NCBI GenBank assembly: GCA_949592205.1 | Contig: CATIUR010000006.1 | Location: forward strand, 12,107,001-12,171,000 | From: Helichrysum umbraculigerum | Lineage: Eukaryota; Streptophyta; Magnoliopsida; Asterales; Asteraceae | Reading direction: 5' to 3' | DNA: 64,000 bases | Part shown: positions 1 through 13,100 of the stretch, piece after piece | Numbering within the stretch: position 1 is the stretch's first letter | Layout: each line of letters starts with the position of its first letter | Made by a program: the position numbers and the translations under genes | Notes under the pieces: generated by a model | The model's input: only the letters and a program-made list of their open reading frames with translations | What the model was told of the DNA's origin: nothing | The model's database searches: none

Positions 1-574
1 CAGAACCCGAAATCTGTCTAGCCATCTCTCCAAAAATGTAATCACAAAAACTGTATGGTTTGTTATAAACCAGGGACAGTACAGATGATACAAGGGCATG
101 GCTTAACTCATCGAAACCTCCCTTCTTTGGTGCAAAAACCGTGACAATCACATGCCATAGAAACCTCCATTGTCCAATCACCAGAGGCTTCTGGAATTGA
201 CGTACTCGTCTATCACCAGTATATCCCATACCGCCGATAGCTCCCTCAATAAAATCCATGGGATACTCCAAATCCCCATTATCTTGCTCTTCCGTACCAA
301 GCTGTAAAATCTCCCGAAGATTACCAGCCGTAAAAACAATCGGTTGGTTATTAACCGTTGTTCGAATCTCTGGTGGATTGACCGATTGATCATACTATAT
401 ATCCGTCCAGAAATCAGTCAGAATCGCCTGAGAAATAGGTGGAGATGCCGTAACAGCATACCTAATACGTGAACGTGCCAAAAATGTAAGCACTTGAGCT
501 ACTTTGTTAGCTCCCTTTGCACGTACATCAAGATCAACAAGAATGTTGTGACCTTTATCGAATTGTCGTGCCAT
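1..574 (-). pseudogene. Third (post-pol) ORF of the copia element, partial, one internal stop
   Basis: The reading frame starts at the ATG of 574-572 (MARQFDKGHN) and stays open to base 1 except for one in-frame TAG at 394-392, after the motif TDFWTDI. Together that is about 190 codons, continuing off the left edge. The pattern of a conserved start, then SRIRYAV, then a DFW motif, then PLVIGQWRFLWHVIVT resembles a widespread uncharacterised ORF that Asteraceae copia elements carry downstream of RNase H. I recognise the family but no biochemical function is known to me. An AG splice acceptor (TTCTACAG) ends two bases before the ATG, and a TATA box lies about 1 kb upstream. The frame therefore seems to be the coding exon of a separate transcript rather than part of the gag-pol polyprotein. 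Confidence 0.6.
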
Positions 575-576
575 AT

Positions 577-1410
577 CTGTAGAATAACACAAATGACAAT
601 AACAATTAATGCACATAAACTATAATGTATTATGAAAAAGTAATCATCAAACATCTTAGTTTTAAATTATATATAACTTGTTACATAATTGTCTCAAGTC
701 GTATACGTAAATATATAACATATATAACTTATAACTAATAAGTCGTAAGTCCAATATGTAATTTCCGTTAGTTACTTGTTAATAGAAAATTCTCAAGTCT
801 TTAACGTTTTATAAAACTAATATATATATTATACCGCTAACATAAAATTATGACACGCCACTCGATTACCTTTTGAATCGGTAGACTTTCGATATAAATA
901 TATACATTGTAATAGGAGTCCAATATATACAAGTTATTACTTAAAAAGTCTTAACATTTATATATTAACTTTTAAAATTAAAATTTATCTAAGTTTTGGA
1001 CTCGCAGAAATAACCTATGCGAATCGAGTTCAACTCGGTTCACATCTCAACTCGCAATTGAATTCGCAGCCTATTGTACTCGCAAATCAAGTCGATCCGC
1101 AGGTCAACTAGCCAGTCGATCCACTAATCAACTCGATCCGCTAGTCAACTCGCTGCGAGTTGAATCGAAAGCTCAACTCGTTTGATGAACATCCATCGCG
1201 AGGTTAACTTAAAATCGATGATTTTGTTAGTTTTAACACGATCAATCGATACATTCACGTTTATTAATGTTCGTTTAACATTAACCACAGGGATTCGTGT
1301 TCTAACAGTCCATTAATCTTCGTGAATCGATCAAACATTAAACCGAAACCCTAATTTATTAAAAACTTCGATTTCGAGTTATTTAATCGGTGAAATTTGT
1401 TGTGATATAC
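577..1410 (-). other. Predicted 5'-UTR intron of the copia third ORF
   Basis: On the minus strand a donor TTTGAG|GTATAT occurs at 1411/1410 and an acceptor TTCTACAG at 577, directly before the third-ORF start codon. The 834-bp interval is AT-rich and has no long ORF. It includes a CpG-word cluster with a near-perfect palindrome at 1145-1163 (CAACTCGC-T-GCGAGTTG). Splicing is predicted from consensus only. Confidence 0.45.
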
Positions 1411-1595
1411 CTCAAAATGTTCGCAATGAAGTGGTGTATAAAACTAACGGATTCAAAAACTCGTTTGTGTGTGTAAGATCGAAATCAAACGAAAATAAAG
1501 TTTTCGCCTCGTTTCGCCAGTAAGTGGATCCGCAGAGTATAAGTGAACTCGCGAATTTGTTGTGGGCTTGGTGACTGTGGACTCGCTTGACCACC

Positions 1596-1603
1596 CCTTT
1601 ATA
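1596..1603 (-). promoter_or_regulatory. Predicted internal TATA box for the third ORF
   Basis: TATAAAGG on the minus strand, set in GTATAAAGGGGTGG. The expected RNA start (about 30 bp on, near 1572) would give a non-coding exon of about 160 nt ending at the donor at 1411. Just upstream (1606-1660) lie TCGATTCGCGA and AACTCGC words like those next to the LTR TATA box. Confidence 0.45.
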
Positions 1604-1663
1604 CTATATACTCGATTCGCGAGATTTCAAGTGGATCTGCAGGTTTGACTAGTCAAACTCGCT

Positions 1664-3150
1664 GAATGAAATAAAAACGCGAATTAAATGCTAAGTATAA
1701 ATTAAAAACCCATCATTTGTACAAGTCTATAATAAAATTATTTTTCACTTGTATTTGTTACGATTGTTCAACTCAAAATAGAAAATATTCAGTAAAATTT
1801 AATTCCAAAGGGTAAAATCTAATAAACACAAAAACTTTAGTTAAACATAAAGATAAAAATAAAATAAAATAAGATAAAAACACAATTATATAAACATTGG
1901 TATCAAGTACCATTTTATTAATCACTTGAGCAAAACAAAATACATAAACAAAATGAATAAGAATTTATCTGCTTAGGGATCATATTAGCAAGAATAAGCT
2001 ATTTAAAATTTATTTAAAAAGTCTAAGTATATTGGTAGTATACATATCTCATGAAATTCAAATAAATTACTACAAAATTACAACTAAGTTTATCATTTAT
2101 ACATTTATATTTATAAAACTATATCTTAGGTACCTTTATCCACATAGCATAATTAATAAATGCATTACTCACTTAAAGTGAATATTTTAATTATAGACAG
2201 TTCAAGATGATTACCGGTATTATGATCCACATAAACAAATTATACTCGACTTTCTAAGCAAACACTTTATTGTTAGGATGAATATTATCAAGTGTTTCCT
2301 ATTATATGACATACTGAAGAATTTCAAGTAAAACTCATAACACTGTATCGTTTAAATATCAAGGTAATGGTTACTTAAGGATGTATCTTTTCGAAACATA
2401 TAACATACACTTGAATTTTAAGGTTAGACAAATATCAGACATACCTTGAATATGCTATGTTATCCAAGTCTGTACTTAGTACAACAGAGGATCCCTTCTA
2501 GCATAATTCAAAATACATTTGAGAATATTAATTTAATTAAAGGCTTCAGATCTGTACTCAGTACAACAAAGTTACCAGTAATTAAGTTAATACCCATATT
2601 GCTACTATTTGTCAATTTAAATTAAAAATGCATGATAACAGTGTATGGCAATACCATCATTCAACAATTAAGACTAATGTCATACATCATAGAATAGTAA
2701 CACAAGATAATAAACAAGTAATTAATTAACTTCTTAAAGCTTAGAAAATCTTACATAATCTGCCTACCAGTACATCATATAATGAAGTCATCTAAAGTTT
2801 TCACTAAAAATAGACAAATTATAACTTGTGGATATAGGTGTATAATCAAATAAATATAAACACATACCTGATAGAACCGCTGTAGTTCTAAAGTAACTTT
2901 ATTTGAACCTACTAACATATCATACTTAGGACTTAAGCTTATTATTGTGAAGCTTATTCTCCTAATGTACTATCATTTCCCTTAGTTTTTGCAAATAAAA
3001 ACTAAAAATTGAAAGAATATTATGTTTATATTCTTTAATGAAGGCGATTCCCCTTAGGTAACAAGCAAATGAATGCCATATGCCCTTTTTTTTTTTTTTT
3101 TTTTAGAACATAGAAATACTAACTATTACAAAATACCCTTAGAAGACTAA
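1664..3150. other. Non-coding internal region between pol and third-ORF promoter
   Basis: AT-rich sequence without a convincing ORF on either strand. It holds a homopolymer run of T at about 3088-3107 and two copies of a short phrase containing CTGTACTtAGTACAACA near 2470 and 2550. No LTR or terminal repeat that would mark a separate insertion was seen, so it is taken as the normal spacer of the copia element. Confidence 0.5.
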
Positions 3151-6100
3151 TCACTCTGGATTTCTCATTCCGTTCAGTTGAACCAACGTCTCAAACCTTG
3201 CTCTGTCGAACGCCTTTGTGTATAAGTCTGCTAAGTTATCCAAAGATGGAACCTTAACTAACTTTATTAGCTTCTTCTCAGCACAGTCTCTAATAAAATG
3301 ATGTCGAATATCAATATGCTTAGTTTTACTGTGCTTCACCGGATTGTTGGTGATCGACATAGTTGATTCATTATCAATCATCATAGGAGTATTGGTTATA
3401 TTTAACCCGTAATCCCGCAGTTGCTGTTGAATCTAAAGCACTTGACAGCAACAGCTGCCAGCTACAACATACTCAACTTCACATATAGAAATGGCTACCG
3501 AGGTTTGCTTCTTGCACTGCCAGGATACTAATCTACCTCCTAGGAATTGACATCCTCCGGTTGTAGATTTCCTATTCTGATTGCATCCTCCATAATCCGA
3601 ATCAGTATAAGCTACGAGATCTAAGTCTCCATCAGTCGGATACCAAAGACCCAGCTTAGGTTTCCCTTTGAGGTAACAAAAGATTCGTTTAACAGCTTGC
3701 ATATGAGACTCTTTCGGATTAGCCTGATATCTTGCACATAAACAAACAGCAAACATTATGTCAGGCCTAGAGGCTGTTAGATACATTAGTGATCTGATCA
3801 TGGCTCTATAAAGAGTTGGATCCACATCGCCATCACTCGATGTATCTGGACCTAGTCCATGATTGACTGGAATTGGAGTATTGTAGACCTTACTTTCATC
3901 CATCTTAAAGCGTTCTAATAGCTCATATGTATATTTAGATTGATGAATAAAGAATCTATCTTTCTTTTGATCAACTTGTAATCCTAAGAAGAAATTCAAC
4001 TCTCCCATTGCAGACATTTCAAACCGTTTTCTCATGACTTTCTCGAATTCTTGACACATCTTTTCATCAGACGATCCAAAGATAATGTCATCAACATAAA
4101 CTTGCACGAGAAGAAAGTCTTTCTTTTTCCACTTTACAAACAGTGTACTATCAATCGATCCTCTTGCAAATCCATTCTCAAGTAGATACGTTGATAGTGT
4201 TCCATACCATGCCCTAGGTGCTTGATGTAATCCATATAGAGCCTTATTCAAGCGATATACTTTATCTGGATACTCAGGATCAGCAAACCCTGGCGGTTGT
4301 GAAACATACACCAATTCTTCCACTTTGCCATACAAGAAGGCACTCTTAACATCCAACTGATAAACCTTTATACCATAATATGATGCGAATGCTAAGAACA
4401 CCCTAATGGCTTCTAGCCTAGCAACTGGTGCAAACACTTCATTGTAATCTATACCCTCTTGTTGATTAAAACCTTGAACCACTAGACGAGCTTTATTGCG
4501 AGTAACGATTCCCTTATCATCTCTCTTGCACTTAAATACCCATCTAGTTCCAATTGGATATTCTCCCTTTGGTAGGTCAACCAACTCCCATACTTGTAAT
4601 TTTGTGAACTGAGATAGTTCCTCTTGCATTGCTTCTACCCACGAGCTTTCTTTTAAAGCCATTTGAACATTTTTAGGCTCGACTTGTGAGATAAAGCATG
4701 AATATAGACATTGATTAGGAATCCCTGTCTCTTTCAATGCAGTATACAAGCTTTGGTATTCTAAATTTTCAGACGTACTAGCTTTTGATTGAGTCCTTGT
4801 TTGAACCGGAGTATTAATATCACCGATGTTGTTTTCAACGGGATGATTCTTACTCGTTCTAGTTGAAGCAACAGGCTCAACTGGAATCTCATCTCCTAAG
4901 TTAGTACCAATTTCCTCAAAGACACTATGTTGTTCAGTAGTGTCTTCCAAATCTGGTAGTTGTGAGTTATCAATACCCATAGATATTCTTAACTCTCTCA
5001 GTGGAGTGAGGATTTCATCCACTAATTTGTCAGTCAGCTCTTCTTCATTTAGAGGTGTATCTACTTTGGATTTTTGAGATCCACTAGTAGATGATTGATT
5101 TGGATCAACATTTGTCTTGATTCCAGAATTCAGAACACTCGATGTTGAAGTATGGCCAGTATCCACGTCTTCAGACACTAAATGTTCAGCTATCTCTGAA
5201 TCACTAACATAGTCACTAATAGGAACTTTAAAAGATGCAAAAATATCAGAATAATCAAATTGCCAATCTAAGCCCTTATGAACATCAGGTGAGTAGCTCG
5301 TAACTTCAATGTTATAAACTACCTCCAAACGTCCTGTGACTTTATTAAAGACTCTTTTATTTGGCGAATTAGGCATATAACCTAGGAAAAATCCTTCGTC
5401 GGCCTTCTCACCAAATTTAGCTTGATGTCCGATCTTTAATATGGTGCATGAAACTCCAAAGGGTTCAAACCCTTTTATGTTAGGTTTCTTATTGTTCAAA
5501 AGCTCATAACAAGTCTTGTTATGTCTTTTAACCATAAGAACTCTATTGAGAACATAACATGCTGTATTCACTGCTTCTGCCCAAAAGATGACAGGAAGCT
5601 TTGAATCAGCAAGCATTGTTCTTGCAGCTTCGATCAATGTTCTATTCTTCCTTTCAGCTACACCATTCTATTGAGGTTCATAAGGTGCACTGAATTGATG
5701 AATTATCCCTTTGCTTAAGCAATAGATATTCAACGTTGAATTCTTGAATTCTGTTCCGTTGTCACTACGAATACGCTTCACTCTCTTTTTATAGACATTC
5801 TCTACCAGATCAAAGAACTCAATTAGAATTCCTGGAGTTTCATCCTTAGATCCCAAAAAGAATACCCATGAGAATCTAGAATAGTCATCTGTGACAACTA
5901 AACAATACCATTTGCCACCTAGACTTCTCTTGCTTATAGGGCCGAAGAGGTCCATGTGTAGCAACTCAAATGGTGAGGAGATAGAGTTTTCAGTCTTAGA
6001 TCTGTGTGGTTTCTTGTGCTGCTTTCCTTTCATGCAAGGAACACACTTATCCTCAGACTCGAAACGTTTTTGTGGTACACCTAGAACCAACCCATTTCTG

Positions 6101-6612
6101 GTTATGTAGTTCATTTTTCTCCAGTTCAGGTGTGCCATTCTCCTATGCCATAATAAAGCATCTGCTTCAGAAGCCTTGGATAATAAACATGTAGACACCA
6201 TTGAAGAGTTAGGAACACCCATGTTGATTGCATAGATGTCCTTCTTCCTTGGTGCCCTCATCAATATCCATTCTTCAGGAATTGTAAATCCTAGCTTCAG
6301 GACTAAGGCCTCCTTTTCATTAAAGTAAACTGGATGACATTTATCACAGACTTGGGAAACACTCACTAGGTTGTGAGTTAGTTCTTCAACATAATTCACA
6401 TCCTCAAGAGTCGAAGCTCCATTTGAAACTTTTCCTTTTCCCGTAATTACTCCTCCTTTATCTCCTACAAAATTGACTTTTTGCTTGAGACCTTCCTTGA
6501 AGTCTGTCAATAGACTTCGTTCTCCTGTCATGTGTCTTGAGCATCCACTGTCTACATACCACCAGCTATCCTTGTTCACAGTCTGCTCCTGCACATAACA
6601 AGTTGTACATAA
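3151..6612 (-). pseudogene. pol: Copia pol: protease, integrase, reverse transcriptase, RNase H (two nonsense mutations)
   Basis: One continuous frame is broken only by TAG codons at 5670-5668 and 3435-3433. The first ORF (from 6594) has the retropepsin motif DSG at residues 15-17, the integrase zinc site H150-H155-C184-C187, and integrase catalytic D215 and D278; the catalytic Glu follows just after the first stop (RTLIEA). The next ORF (5637-3433, 734 residues) has the LGY core motif, RT D429 in QLDVKSAFL, the YVDD box at 514-517, and RNase H D679 in YTDSDYGG. The third piece (3384-3151) carries DNESTM and the final TKHIDIRHHFIRD block. The order AP-INT-RT-RH defines Ty1/copia. The first stop replaces a Gln in the usual PQQNG motif (CAG to TAG), the second a Trp before IQ (TGG to TAG). 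The product would be truncated and inactive. Confidence 0.9.
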
Positions 6613-9388
6613 TTAGTTTTCAAGAGGGACCCAAGCCATTACGGTCTTGGTTTGTCCCTTATCATCAACAATCTGAACTTCCTTGAAATAACCATAACTA
6701 TTCTCATTAGGAGTCTTGGTTACTTTCACAGGAGTTTGAGGCTGTTGATGATCAGAAGTCTTTTGCCTATGAGGAGAGTGAGTAGAAAACCTCCTAGGCA
6801 CATAACTTTGTCCTTGTGCACGTGAAGTAGAACCACTTTCAAACTGACTGTGGTTTCTACTAGGGGTCCTAAATCTCGACGGTGTCTTATCTCTAGATTT
6901 ATTTAAAACATTTTTAGATTGAGAATAAGGCCGTTTAGGTTTAGGTGGAGAGACACTATGATTACCATTTCTTTTCAAAATATTTACAGGTTTACTACCT
7001 AATCCTGGTTTGGTACCTAACCTGTCCATAACTGAACTAGAATTGGTCTGTGTCTGTTCATTAATCACTAACTTATGTGATGCTTCCGGCTTTTTGTTTG
7101 GACAACACGAAGCTACATGTCCCTTTTGGTGACATTTGAAGCAAGACATCTGTTTACGTGATTTACTAACTTTTGCTTTCTCATTTGGAGTCTTAGGCAC
7201 TAAAGGATCATATGTTTTCTCCTTATTAACCTTATCATCAGTCTTAGTATCATTAATCACTCCACCTGATACGAACTGTATTTTGGTGTGATGTGATATC
7301 TTACTATTATCAGATGATAGATTCTTAACAGAAACTTTCTGTGCCTCTGACTGTTCAGGTTTGTTAGTTACTTCTTTCTCAGGATTAGCATCTGTCATTT
7401 CAGAATCTTCAGGAGTACTAGTGTAATTGGCATTAAAAGGATGAGGTACATCATTGTATCCTATCCCAGTCTTGTCCTTTACATTACGTTGAGCATCTAG
7501 CATTTTATCCATTTCTAAAGTTCTATAAGACTCAATCTTACGATTTTGCTCAACTAACTTATGCTTAAGCTCAACTAACTCTCTATCCCTATCAGCTATT
7601 GTTTGATTTAAGTCATCAATGTTCATATAGAGACCATCTATGATTATTGCCTTTTCATTTATGGTATCTCTAAGTGCAATCTTATCAGAACTATCAGACT
7701 TAATCTTATTTTTAAGATCTATCTTATCTGTACTTAACCTAAGACATCACTTTTAGCTTGTTCAAGTTCAGATATTATAGTCTTATTAGAATCATTAAAA
7801 GTGCTAACTTGGGATGACAAATTCTGATTAGACACAGCTAAGACACTTAATTGAGATTGTAAATCAGTAACTAGGTAACAAACATCAGCAAGAGTAAGAA
7901 TATCCAAACATACCCTTTTCTTGTCAGTTTGTACTTCAGCCATGCGTGCCACAAAGTCATCTGGACTCATATCAGCAGTTGAATCCATATACAGCACGTC
8001 ATCATCACTTGCTTTCTCTTGAATCTCCGGCACCTTTACTTCAACATCAGTAGGCATATAGCTTTTGGACTCAGCAGCTATCTCTTGATCTTCAATCTCA
8101 GCCATGAGAGCTTCCTCAGACTGAGCTTGCCAATCATAAGATCCATCTAACTGTTTCACAACTAAGGCTTTGGAAGCAAGAGTACTTCCCAAACCTTGTT
8201 TGCTATTACCAGTTTCAACCTTAGGCCTTTGACACTCACGAGCAAAGTGTCCATAACCTTGACAGTTAAAACACTTGATCTTGGTTTTATCAAACCCTGA
8301 TCGATTTCCCTCCACTTTTCTACCAGTTCTCTTTCAGATAGCTCCTGGAGATCTATTTCCTCAAGATAATCAGGGTCTATCTGATCGTAGTCTTCATCAA
8401 ACATAATTGGATCATTGATTTTACCCTGAATGTAGTTTTCATAAGAAGCAACAAAGGATGCAAGGAAAGATAACTGTTGCTCAGCAGATTTCACACTCAT
8501 CCGCATCTTTTGATGTCCTTGAGTTGACTTCTCAGCAGGTGTACCTTTAGTTTCATTACCTGATGAGGTAAGAAGGCACAAGTCATCCGTTATCATTTCA
8601 CCATTTTCATCAGTATTACCAACTAGGAGTTCAGTGGTCGAACTAGATGAAGAAGTTGAGAGATTTGTTTTTCCATGGTATAGCCCAGGATTCTGAACCT
8701 GATCAGAATCGGTTTCTCTCGATTTCTTAGTGAAATCATAACCTTTTATCTTGTCAATGACCTGCTCTAAGGTCATGGTTGCATACCTTTCATCGTTGTC
8801 CTTGAGCATTACACCATACATTTCCCACTTAGACGTTAAACCCTCAATAAATTTGTCGGTTCTTTCAGTCTCAGTAGTAACAATCTCATGGTTGTCAAGC
8901 TCACTTAACAAGTGGTAGAATCTAGTGATATAAGCATCAAGATCTTCTCCCTTTAAGGATTTTATAACAGTAAACTGTTTCTTGAGAAGATTCTTCCTGC
9001 TTGCCTTCACTTGAGGACTTCCCTCACATCTTTTCTCTAACGCTTCCCAGAGCGTTCTAGCAATTTGAAAAGACTTGAGTTGATGGTTTATCTCCTTTGG
9101 TAAACTCATCTTAATTGCAGAATGAGATTTATTCTTCAATTTATATTCCACCTTTTGTTGATCACTCATCCGGGCATAAGTTAAAGTAACAATTGCATTA
9201 TTAACCGTTTGAGTAGGTGCCGTGTATCCATTCTTGATACACATCCAGATTGACAGATCATGGAATCTACAGTAAGATTCAAATATGTCCTTCCAGTTAT
9301 AATAATCTTCGATCTTCAACAACTTAGGTGGAACGTTTGATTTTCCCACCTCATGTTCCATCTCGATCATTTTACTTAAATCAGACAT
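6613..9388 (-). pseudogene. gag: Copia gag with two zinc knuckles and two frameshifts
   Basis: Starts at ATG 9388 (MSDLSKMIEME). The first frame (9388 to about 8330) holds the copia capsid-like domain with the usual W, LWEALE and DAYITRFYHLLSELD features. A frameshift near 8320-8345 moves to the frame with the first CCHC knuckle, CFNCQGYGHFAREC. A second shift near 7730-7745 moves to the last frame, which contains a predicted coiled coil (about 7500-7700) and a second knuckle, CFKCHQKGHVASCC, near 7100-7150, then a basic S/R/P-rich tail. The frame ends at TAA 6615-6613, and protease follows in the same frame after six codons. That stop may be a normal gag/pol boundary or another mutation. The first 29 nt of this gene are also the inner edge of the 716-bp array unit. 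Confidence 0.85.
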
Positions 9389-10014
9389 CTTAAAAATGTG
9401 AAGTTAAACTGTTTCGCGAATTAAAGAAAATCTCGATTCGCAAGACTCAGCTCAACTCGCAATCTCAGCTCGACTCGTAGAATCTCGGTTCACAAGTCTC
9501 AGTTCGGATTGCAGTGATATCGATTCGCAAGCGATCTCGATTCGCAGGAGATCTCGGTTCGACTCGCAAGTTACAGTTCGAATCGTAAGTTCAACTCGGT
9601 TCGCAGACTACGCTGAAACCCTAATCTCGACTCGTGAAACGGCTGAAAAACCCGAAAACGAAAATTTAAGGTATTTTTACGATTGAAACAGAGAAATTCG
9701 ACCGTAAACTAACCCTAAATCGTCCAGAGAATGATTTTGATCGTTAATATGTACTTATGCACAGAAAAACAATCCGAATCAAACGCGATTATCCCTAAAA
9801 CTTCAAACTTTAATCGTATTTAGCCCGAAAGCTCTGATACCAGATGTAAGTCCCTAGTTCTTAGGATCGATAACTTCGTTATCTGTAGTATTAAGGTGCG
9901 GAATCCCTCAATACGATGTTATCTTACTAACAACGAATAAGTTCGCGTTTATAGGATTAATAACTAATACGCTTTGCTTTAATCTTTGGACAATCAAAGC
10001 CTAGCCGTTAGTCG

Positions 10015-10104
10015 TTAGGTTTTTCTCTGGTAAACTGAAAATCGCAGGTCTGATATATTTCGCAAAAGTTGTTCTATCTCGATCATTTTACTTAAATCAG
10101 ACAT
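10015..10104 (-). other. Chimeric 29-codon upstream ORF, repeated in every array junction
   Basis: At each of the 20 internal junctions the gag ATG reads nine gag codons (MSDLSKMIE), crosses into R/U5 in frame and stops at TAA after 29 codons (ending QRKT). The first is at 10104-10015 and the rest follow at 716-bp steps. In a transcript from the outer LTR these would be 20 upstream ORFs before true gag. No function is implied; a strong block to gag translation is the expected effect. Confidence 0.6.
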
Positions 10105-13100
10105 CTTAAAAATGTGAAGTTAAACTGTTTCGCGAATTAAAGAAAATCTCGATTCGCAAGACTCAGCTCAACTCGCAATCTCAGCTCGACTCGTAGAATC
10201 TCGGTTCACAAGTCTCAGTTCGGATTGCAGTGATATCGATTCGCAAGCGATCTCGATTCGCAGGAGATCTCGGTTCGACTCGCAAGTTACAGTTCGAATC
10301 GTAAGTTCAACTCGGTTCGCAGACTACGCTGAAACCCTAATCTCGACTCGTGAAACGGCTGAAAAACCCGAAAACGAAAATTTAAGATATTTTTACGATT
10401 GAAACAGAGAAATTCGACCGTAAACTAACCCTAAATCGTCCAGAGAATGATTTTGATCGTTAATATGTACTTATGCACAGAAAAACAATCCGAATCAAAC
10501 GCGATTATCCCTAAAACTTCAAACTTTAATCGTATTTAGCCCGAAAGCTCTGATACCAGATGTAAGTCCCTAGTTCTTAGGATCGATAACTTCGTTATCT
10601 GTAGTATTAAGGTGCGGAATCCCTCAATACGATGTTATCTTACTAACAACGAATAAGTTCGCGTTTATAGGATTAATAACTAATACGCTTTGCTTTAATC
10701 TTTGGACAATCAAAGCCTAGCCGTTAGTCGTTAGGTTTTTCTCTGGTAAACTGAAAATCGCAGGTCTGATATATTTCGCAAAAGTTGTTCTATCTCGATC
10801 ATTTTACTTAAATCAGACATCTTAAAAATGTGAAGTTAAACTGTTTCGCGAATTAAAGAAAATCTCGATTCGCAAGACTCAGCTCAACTCGCAATCTCAG
10901 CTCGACTCGTAGAATCTCGGTTCACAAGTCTCAGTTCGGATTGCAGTGATATCGATTCGCAAGCGATCTCGATTCGCAGGAGATCTCGGTTCGACTCGCA
11001 AGTTACAGTTCGAATCGTAAGTTCAACTCGGTTCGCAGACTACGCTGAAACCCTAATCTCGACTCGTGAAACGGCTGAAAAACCCGAAAACGAAAATTTA
11101 AGGTATTTTTACGATTGAAACAGAGAAATTCGACCGTAAACTAACCCTAAATCGTCCAGAGAATGATTTTGATCGTTAATATGTACTTATGCACAGAAAA
11201 ACAATCCGAATCAAACGCGATTATCCCTAAAACTTCAAACTTTAATCGTATTTAGCCCGAAAGCTCTGATACCAGATGTAAGTCCCTAGTTCTTAGGATC
11301 GATAACTTCGTTATCTGTAGTATTAAGGTGCGGAATCCCTCAATACGATGTTATCTTACTAACAACGAATAAGTTCGCGTTTATAGGATTAATAACTAAT
11401 ACGCTTTGCTTTAATCTTTGGACAATCAAAGCCTAGCCGTTAGTCGTTAGGTTTTTCTCTGGTAAACTGAAAATCGCAGGTCTGATATATTTCGCAAAAG
11501 TTGTTCTATCTCGATCATTTTACTTAAATCAGACATCTTAAAAATGTGAAGTTAAACTGTTTCGCGAATTAAAGAAAATCTCGATTCGCAAGACTCAGCT
11601 CAACTCGCAATCTCAGCTCGACTCGTAGAATCTCGGTTCACAAGTCTCAGTTCGGATTGCAGTGATATCGATTCGCAAGCGATCTCGATTCGCAGGAGAT
11701 CTCGGTTCGACTCGCAAGTTACAGTTCGAATCGTAAGTTCAACTCGGTTCGCAGACTACGCTGAAACCCTAATCTCGACTCGTGAAACGGCTGAAAAACC
11801 CGAAAACGAAAATTTAAGGTATTTTTACGATTGAAACAGAGAAATTCGACCGTAAACTAACCCTAAATCGTCCAGAGAATGATTTTGATCGTTAATATGT
11901 ACTTATGCACAGAAAAACAATCCGAATCAAACGCGATTATCCCTAAAACTTCAAACTTTAATCGTATTTAGCCCGAAAGCTCTGATACCAGATGTAAGTC
12001 CCTAGTTCTTAGGATCGATAACTTCGTTATCTGTAGTATTAAGGTGCGGAATCCCTCAATACGATGTTATCTTACTAACAACGAATAAGTTCGCGTTTAT
12101 AGGATTAATAACTAATACGCTTTGCTTTAATCTTTGGACAATCAAAGCCTAGCCGTTAGTCGTTAGGTTTTTCTCTGGTAAACTGAAAATCGCAGGTCTG
12201 ATATATTTCGCAAAAGTTGTTCTATCTCGATCATTTTACTTAAATCAGACATCTTAAAAATGTGAAGTTAAACTGTTTCGCGAATTAAAGAAAATCTCGA
12301 TTCGCAAGACTCAGCTCAACTCGCAATCTCAGCTCGACTCGTAGAATCTCGGTTCACAAGTCTCAGTTCGGATTGCAGTGATATCGATTCGCAAGCGATC
12401 TCGATTCGCAGGAGATCTCGGTTCGACTCGCAAGTTACAGTTCGAATCGTAAGTTCAACTCGGTTCGCAGACTACGCTGAAACCCTAATCTCGACTCGTG
12501 AAACGGCTGAAAAACCCGAAAACGAAAATTTAAGGTATTTTTACGATTGAAACAGAGAAATTCGACCGTAAACTAACCCTAAATCGTCCAGAGAATGATT
12601 TTGATCGTTAATATGTACTTATGCACAGAAAAACAATCCGAATCAAACGCGATTATCCCTAAAACTTCAAACTTTAATCGTATTTAGCCCGAAAGCTCTG
12701 ATACCAGATGTAAGTCCCTAGTTCTTAGGATCGATAACTTCGTTATCTGTAGTATTAAGGTGCGGAATCCCTCAATACGATGTTATCTTACTAACAACGA
12801 ATAAGTTCGCGTTTATAGGATTAATAACTAATACGCTTTGCTTTAATCTTTGGACAATCAAAGCCTAGCCGTTAGTCGTTAGGTTTTTCTCTGGTAAACT
12901 GAAAATCGCAGGTCTGATATATTTCGCAAAAGTTGTTCTATCTCGATCATTTTACTTAAATCAGACATCTTAAAAATGTGAAGTTAAACTGTTTCGCGAA
13001 TTAAAGAAAATCTCGATTCGCAAGACTCAGCTCAACTCGCAATCTCAGCTCGACTCGTAGAATCTCGGTTCACAAGTCTCAGTTCGGATTGCAGTGATAT

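Noticed and set aside
8315..8345. Programmed frameshift in copia gag
   Set aside because: No slippery heptamer and structure were evident, and a second shift plus pol stops point to ordinary decay.
9601..9720. CCCTAA motifs as telomeric repeat
   Set aside because: Single CCCTAA motifs per unit, not tandem telomeric arrays; treated as teloboxes only.
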